Below, one piece after another: positions 6,812-9,917 of a DNA stretch of 9,917 nt (positions within the stretch are counted from its first letter, which is position 1; every line of letters begins with the position of its first letter). Position numbers and translations under genes: made by a program. This DNA is from Fimbriimonadaceae bacterium (GTDB lineage: Bacteria; Armatimonadota; Fimbriimonadia; Fimbriimonadales; Fimbriimonadaceae). The notes beneath the pieces were generated by a model. It saw only the letters and a list, made by a program, of their open reading frames with translations, did not search any database and was not told where the DNA came from. Location of the stretch: positions 1 through 9,917 of the forward strand of contig JALHPH010000033.1 of the NCBI GenBank assembly GCA_022842565.1, given 5' to 3'.

Positions 6812-8031
6812 AGCCGCCCGTTCGCATCGAAGCCGAGTTCTGCCGCCAGTTCCCATCCCCCGCCTGGGAACTTGGCTGCCCGCATCTCGCCTTTTCGATT
6901 CACGAACGGTGCTGGCGCAGCCATGGGGGTTCCACGAATGGTCACCCCCACCGAGGATTTCCCAAGGCGCTCGATTTGATGCTCCCCGAGGGCGCACCCC
7001 GAGCGCAATCTCTCCACCTCATCGGCATCTTTGGAATGGGTGAGGATGAGCGGGGAAGGCAGGGCGCGGCGCTAAAAATCCGAGTTCAGGGCGAGGACCT
7101 GAAGACCATTCCGCTCATTTCGGGTTCGCATTACACCGATGCAAGCGACCTCGATATCCGGGATATTCAAGAGGGCGACGGAACCCATGTGCGCACCATC
7201 GGCACCATCGTGCTGGATGGCACGGAATGGCGCGTCGATTGGCTGACTCTTGATTTCATCACGCCCCAGACGATTGAAGAATGGCGATTTGCCGACCTTG
7301 GGACGCCCGCAAGCTTCGTAATCCTGGAAGCGTTCATCGAAAGCACCACTGAGCCGGTCGGATGCCCGTTCCACTCGTCCGCACCGGGCGTGAGCCTCCA
7401 GGAGCTCGGCGCAGTCGTGCGAGTGGGCGATGCGGACCGATTTCGGAAGGCGGTTCAGCAGGTTCGTGATGCCATCCACTCAGTCGCGGGCGATCTGGAC
7501 GAGGCACGCGGCTTGGCGCTCACTTTTTTGGCCGTCACCGCCGCCGCCATGCTGGAAGCCGGTGCGCCCCGGAGTATCCACCGATTCCAGCTGGAGGCCG
7601 CGCGGGCTCTGGAATCTACTAGCTCCGAAGCCGAGATTGTCGAGCAGTTCGAGCGGCTTGTTCACCAAGGCGCGGGCCACCTCTTGGAGCCGGTGACCGA
7701 CCATGACGGCCTCATCGCGAAGGTATTGCAACTTATCGACCGTAACTTCATGAAGGACCTGGACGACGACGAGATCGCCCAACAGCTCGGGCTGAGCAGA
7801 TCCCACTTCAGATTCCTTTTCCGAAAGAGCACCGGTCAACCGTTCTACCAATACGTCGTGGCACTGCGGCTGGAGCGCGCGCGCGAACTGCTGATGGAGG
7901 AGCCAATTAACGTGCAAGAAGTCGCGGCGAGGGTGGGTTTTGGAAGCACTGCGCACTTCAGCCGTCTGTTCCAGCGTAGGTTCAAAGTCGCCCCGAGCGC
8001 CATCCGGCAGCGCGCTCGCATGGCTCCCTAA
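6808..8031 (+). CDS. AraC-family transcriptional regulator with N-terminal sensor domain
   Basis: The product has 407 residues. The C-terminal 100 residues are a typical AraC/XylS double helix-turn-helix: LIAKVLQLIDRNF (302-314), DDDEIAQQLGLSRSHFRFLF (319-338), the linker helix around LRLERARELL (353-362), and VQEVAARVGFGSTAHFSRLF (369-388) followed by the family's closing segment FKVAPSAIRQ (392-401). Residues 205-295 are helical, similar to the linker of many two-domain AraC proteins. Residues 15-180 are strand-rich and may be a beta-sandwich sensor (see findings). Cys and His are frequent at the N-terminus (C12, C24, H26, H32, C35, H39, H46, H48), which might point to metal binding, but no clear motif is formed. 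The ATG overlaps the TGA of the binding-protein gene (ATGA), so the regulator may control this binding protein or its matching transporter. The DNA-binding assignment is firm; the ligand is unknown. Confidence 0.9.
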   Translation: MKPPVRIEAEFCRQFPSPAWELGCPHLAFSIHERCWRSHGGSTNGHPHRGFPKALDLMLPEGAPRAQSLHLIGIFGMGEDERGRQGAALKIRVQGEDLKTIPLISGSHYTDASDLDIRDIQEGDGTHVRTIGTIVLDGTEWRVDWLTLDFITPQTIEEWRFADLGTPASFVILEAFIESTTEPVGCPFHSSAPGVSLQELGAVVRVGDADRFRKAVQQVRDAIHSVAGDLDEARGLALTFLAVTAAAMLEAGAPRSIHRFQLEAARALESTSSEAEIVEQFERLVHQGAGHLLEPVTDHDGLIAKVLQLIDRNFMKDLDDDEIAQQLGLSRSHFRFLFRKSTGQPFYQYVVALRLERARELLMEEPINVQEVAARVGFGSTAHFSRLFQRRFKVAPSAIRQRARMAP

Positions 8032-8120
8032 CCGCTCAGATCAGTAAAGTTGCCGGTTTGGGCACAGGCTGGCACATCGAACAGGGAAACACCGACCGAA
8101 ACGAGCCGTTATGTGAAGAG

Positions 8121-8258
8121 ATGAACACAACCATCACTCTTCACTTCCTCGAAGACAACCGGGTGATCTATGTGGTTGATCGCTCGCCGGACCTGCCCAC
8201 CGAACCGACTTCCCGAAAGCTGGATCGCCGCGCCCCAGCTTTGCAGCTAGCAGCCTAA
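8121..8258 (+). CDS. Possible 45-residue hypothetical protein
   Basis: The ATG at 8121 opens a 45-residue frame starting MNTTITLHFLEDNRVIYVVD, with a charged, proline-containing rest (DLPTEP, RKLDRR) and no membrane helix. Third codon positions are mostly G or C, as in the neighbouring real genes. GAAGAG lies directly before the ATG, which is too close for a good ribosome site. The frame extends upstream to a TTG at 8058, but the extra part reads poorly. It sits alone between the AraC gene and a hairpin at 8281. The beginning could form two strands. I recognise no family; it may equally be a chance ORF in high-GC DNA. Confidence 0.4.
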   Translation: MNTTITLHFLEDNRVIYVVDRSPDLPTEPTSRKLDRRAPALQLAA

Positions 8259-8280
8259 CCCCATCCCATCCCCTCATCAG

Positions 8281-8309
8281 GACCTCCCGAACTTCTAAAC
8301 CGGGGGGTC
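8281..8309 (+). terminator. GC-rich hairpin between convergent genes
   Basis: GACCTCCCG (8281-8289) and CGGGGGGTC (8301-8309) pair over nine positions in + strand RNA, with one U-G wobble, around an 11-nt loop. On the minus strand the wobble becomes a C-A mismatch, so the structure favours + strand transcripts. It lies 22 nt after the small + strand ORF, and its loop contains the stop codon of the minus-strand gene. TCTTGATGTT follows, only weakly T-rich. A terminator for the recO-AraC side is the simplest reading. Confidence 0.45.
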
Positions 8310-8537
8310 TTGATGTTGTACGCTATCGCGGGCGGGGCGGAGACGGTCCCAATACTTAAGAGCAAGCGCGCCGACAATCAGGTCGACCACGCCAATGCCG
8401 ATGATGATCCCGCCGGTGATGCGTTGGGGATTGCCGCCGCCCATGGCAACCACAGCGCCGAAGATCACCACCACGATTCCAACGAACGTTGTCGTGACAA
8501 GTAAGACGATGAGACCAGGATCTCGCGTGATTTTCAA
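8295..8537 (-). CDS. Small two-TM membrane protein downstream of ispG
   Basis: From the TTG at 8537 this gives 80 residues: a short basic start (KITRDPG), TM 1 about 9-32 (rich in Val, Ile and Thr, ending AVVAMGGG), a short loop NPQR, TM 2 about 41-61 ([19 protein letters not shown]), and a hydrophilic tail with RLRPARD. The frame is open further upstream inside ispG, but TTG is preferred: it overlaps the ispG TGA by 4 nt (TTGA) and has AGGT about 6 nt before it. No ATG or GTG fits between. It is probably co-transcribed and coupled with ispG. No family recognised; small two-helix proteins of this kind are common and mostly uncharacterised. Confidence 0.65.
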   Translation of the reverse strand: MKITRDPGLIVLLVTTTFVGIVVVIFGAVVAMGGGNPQRITGGIIIGIGVVDLIVGALALKYWDRLRPARDSVQHQDPPV

Positions 8538-9844
8538 GAAGTGACCTGCAAGCTGCGCATCGGGCCGGGCGTGCCGGCGGGGGGATCGGTCCAAAGCCCG
8601 TCCGCTTTCAGCAGCGTGATGAGCTCTTCGACGCCTCGTTCTTGTGGGATTCCAGTCTTGACCACGTCGCGCTTACGGTATAGGGTGATCTTGCCGCCCG
8701 CGGCACCCACGTAACCGTAGTCCGCGTCCGCCATTTCGCCCGGGCCGTTCACAATGCATCCCATCACGGCGATATCCAAGCCGACCAAGTGCTGCGTCGC
8801 ACGCCGGACTTCGTTCAAAACAATGGGAAGATTGAACTTCGTCCGCCCGCAACTAGGGCAGGCGATGTATTCGACTTTGGTTTTGCGTAGCCCAAGCGCC
8901 TGCAGGATGTCGTAGCAGACCGGGATCTCGTGGATCGGATCCTCGCTGAGGCTCACTCGGATCGTATCGCCGATGCCCTCGCTGAGAAGTGTCGCGATAC
9001 CGGCAGTGGATTTGATGCGAGCATACTCGCCGTCACCGGCTTCGGTCACGCCCAAGTGCAACGGAATCGGGAAGCCCTCGGCATCCAGTCGCGCGGCCAT
9101 CAGGCGGTTCGCCGCGATCATGATGGGCACGCGGCTCGCCTTGGCGCTTATGTTTAGGTTTTGGAATCCATGTTTCACAGAAAGCTTCACGTATTCCAGC
9201 GCACTCTCCACCATCCCGGCGGGCGTGTCGCCGTAGGTCACCAGAATTCTCTCGCTCAGCGAACCATGGTTTACCCCGATCCGCATAGCCCGGCCAAACT
9301 GCTTGCACGCCTCAATCACGGGCACAAAGCTCTCCTCGATGGCCGCAAGCTCCTCGTCCCATTCTTCGGGTCGATAGGCCAGTTCCTCGCGTAGTCGGTC
9401 GACCTCATTCAGGTCTTCCTCGGCCCGGCCGCGCAGGTCAATGCCATCCTCCGAGCCGATTTCTTGGGCTCTGGAACCGTGACGTTTGAAAACAAAAAGT
9501 CCAGGATTGATGCGAATTTCTTCTACATATTTGGCGGCTTCGACGGCGATGTTGCTTCCCTGATGATGCACATCAGCCGTCATCGGAATGTCCTGGTAGC
9601 GCTCCTTCAGCTTCGCCTTGATCTCACCCAGGCACGATGCCTCGCCGAGCGTTGGGGTGGTGACGCGAACGATCTCGCACCCCTCCCGGTGCAGCGCAAT
9701 CGCCTGCTCGATCACGCCCTCAATATTGCGCGTCTCCTCCGTCACCATGCTCTGCACCACCACATGGTGTCCGCTGCCCATGGTGATAGGGCCAATGGTG
9801 CAGGGCCAAGTGTTGCGCCGGGCGATCATCGGGTCCAGTGCCAT
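8534..9844 (-). CDS. ispG: 4-hydroxy-3-methylbut-2-en-1-yl diphosphate synthase (IspG/GcpE)
   Basis: IspG is the [4Fe-4S] enzyme of the MEP isoprenoid pathway that reductively converts MEcPP to HMBPP, the step before IspH; it works in the cytoplasm. The 436-residue product has the N-terminal TIM barrel ([14 protein letters not shown] at 25-38, EIVRVTTPT at 57-65, MTADVHHQG at 88-96, RINPG at 111-115, [12 protein letters not shown] at 185-196, [10 protein letters not shown] at 264-273) and the C-terminal cluster domain with ligands C329, C332, C363 and E370 (CPSCGRTKF and [10 protein letters not shown]). It is longer than the E. coli enzyme (372) because of about 45 extra residues around 117-175, rich in Glu and Arg. 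The large extra middle domain of plant and chlamydial enzymes is absent. The ATG at 9844 is taken as start; Met6 is an alternative. No good Shine-Dalgarno is seen, but a TAGAAT box lies close upstream. The stop overlaps the next gene. Confidence 0.96.
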   Translation of the reverse strand: MALDPMIARRNTWPCTIGPITMGSGHHVVVQSMVTEETRNIEGVIEQAIALHREGCEIVRVTTPTLGEASCLGEIKAKLKERYQDIPMTADVHHQGSNIAVEAAKYVEEIRINPGLFVFKRHGSRAQEIGSEDGIDLRGRAEEDLNEVDRLREELAYRPEEWDEELAAIEESFVPVIEACKQFGRAMRIGVNHGSLSERILVTYGDTPAGMVESALEYVKLSVKHGFQNLNISAKASRVPIMIAANRLMAARLDAEGFPIPLHLGVTEAGDGEYARIKSTAGIATLLSEGIGDTIRVSLSEDPIHEIPVCYDILQALGLRKTKVEYIACPSCGRTKFNLPIVLNEVRRATQHLVGLDIAVMGCIVNGPGEMADADYGYVGAAGGKITLYRKRDVVKTGIPQERGVEELITLLKADGLWTDPPAGTPGPMRSLQVTS

Positions 9845-9850
9845 TGCATG

Positions 9851-9856
9851 ATTCTA
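9851..9856 (-). promoter_or_regulatory. Candidate -10 box of ispG
   Basis: On the minus strand TAGAAT (5 of 6 matches to TATAAT) ends six bases before the ispG ATG. Transcription would then start at or next to the A of the ATG, giving a leaderless mRNA, which fits the absence of a convincing ribosome site. No good -35 hexamer is found at 16-18 nt spacing, so the call rests on one short motif. Confidence 0.35.
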
Positions 9857-9861
9857 CTCGC

Positions 9862-9879
9862 GGACCGCCCCAACGGTCC
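9862..9879. promoter_or_regulatory. Short palindrome upstream of ispG
   Basis: GGACCG (9862-9867) and CGGTCC (9874-9879) form a perfect inverted repeat with a 6-nt spacer, just upstream of the candidate -10 box and covering the -35 area. An operator is possible, but 6-bp arms of this composition also arise by chance in GC-rich DNA. Confidence 0.25.
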
Positions 9880-9917
9880 CAATTCGGCACAACCGGGTAT
9901 GCACCCTGTACGTAGGA

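Noticed and set aside
6017..6997. Open frame of 326 codons on the minus strand opposite the binding-protein gene
   Set aside because: It crosses the end of one recognised gene and the start of another, with composition typical of antisense frames in GC-rich DNA.
8032..8120. Possible terminator or promoter after the AraC gene
   Set aside because: Only 4-bp stems such as TGCC/GGCA and no convincing -10/-35 pair were found.
8310..8504. Plus-strand open frame of 64 codons
   Set aside because: It lies opposite the two-TM gene and reads as a His/Asp-rich shadow.

Overview
The window is about 58% GC, densely packed chromosomal DNA of a free-living bacterium. There are no mobile elements, tRNAs, rRNAs or CRISPR arrays. 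A DUF6754 membrane operon, recO, an orphan family 5 solute-binding lipoprotein and an IspG with plant/Chlamydia-like barrel signatures together suggest Armatimonadota (perhaps Fimbriimonadia) or a neighbouring phylum such as Chloroflexota or Planctomycetota. That placement is an impression from family memory, not a computed result.

Region 1 (1-4348, + strand) is a tight operon of six membrane-associated genes, the first cut by the window edge. In order they are a two-TM protein with a PH-like domain, a 92-residue hydrophobic helical protein, a DUF6754 protein, a seven-TM protein, a protein with a large extracytoplasmic alpha/beta domain between two TM helices, and a polytopic protein with a 28-residue tandem repeat in its central loop. 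Stops and starts touch (TAATG twice) or lie 3 nt apart. None of these genes has an established function that I know of. The set looks like the subunits of one membrane complex and is the best candidate here for an undescribed system.

Region 2 (4361-8031, + strand) starts with a perfect 13-bp hairpin just ahead of recO. Then come recO, a peptide-type ABC substrate-binding lipoprotein and an AraC-family regulator, each overlapping the next by 4 nt (GTGA, ATGA). The regulator has an N-terminal domain that may be a beta-sandwich ligand sensor. No permease or ATPase genes accompany the binding protein.

Region 3 (8032-9917) holds a possible 45-residue ORF on the + strand, a hairpin between convergent transcription units, and a minus-strand pair: ispG, followed by a two-TM protein of 80 residues that starts at a TTG overlapping the ispG stop. 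The ispG upstream region has a TAGAAT box six bases before the ATG, which suggests a leaderless transcript, and a small palindrome next to it.
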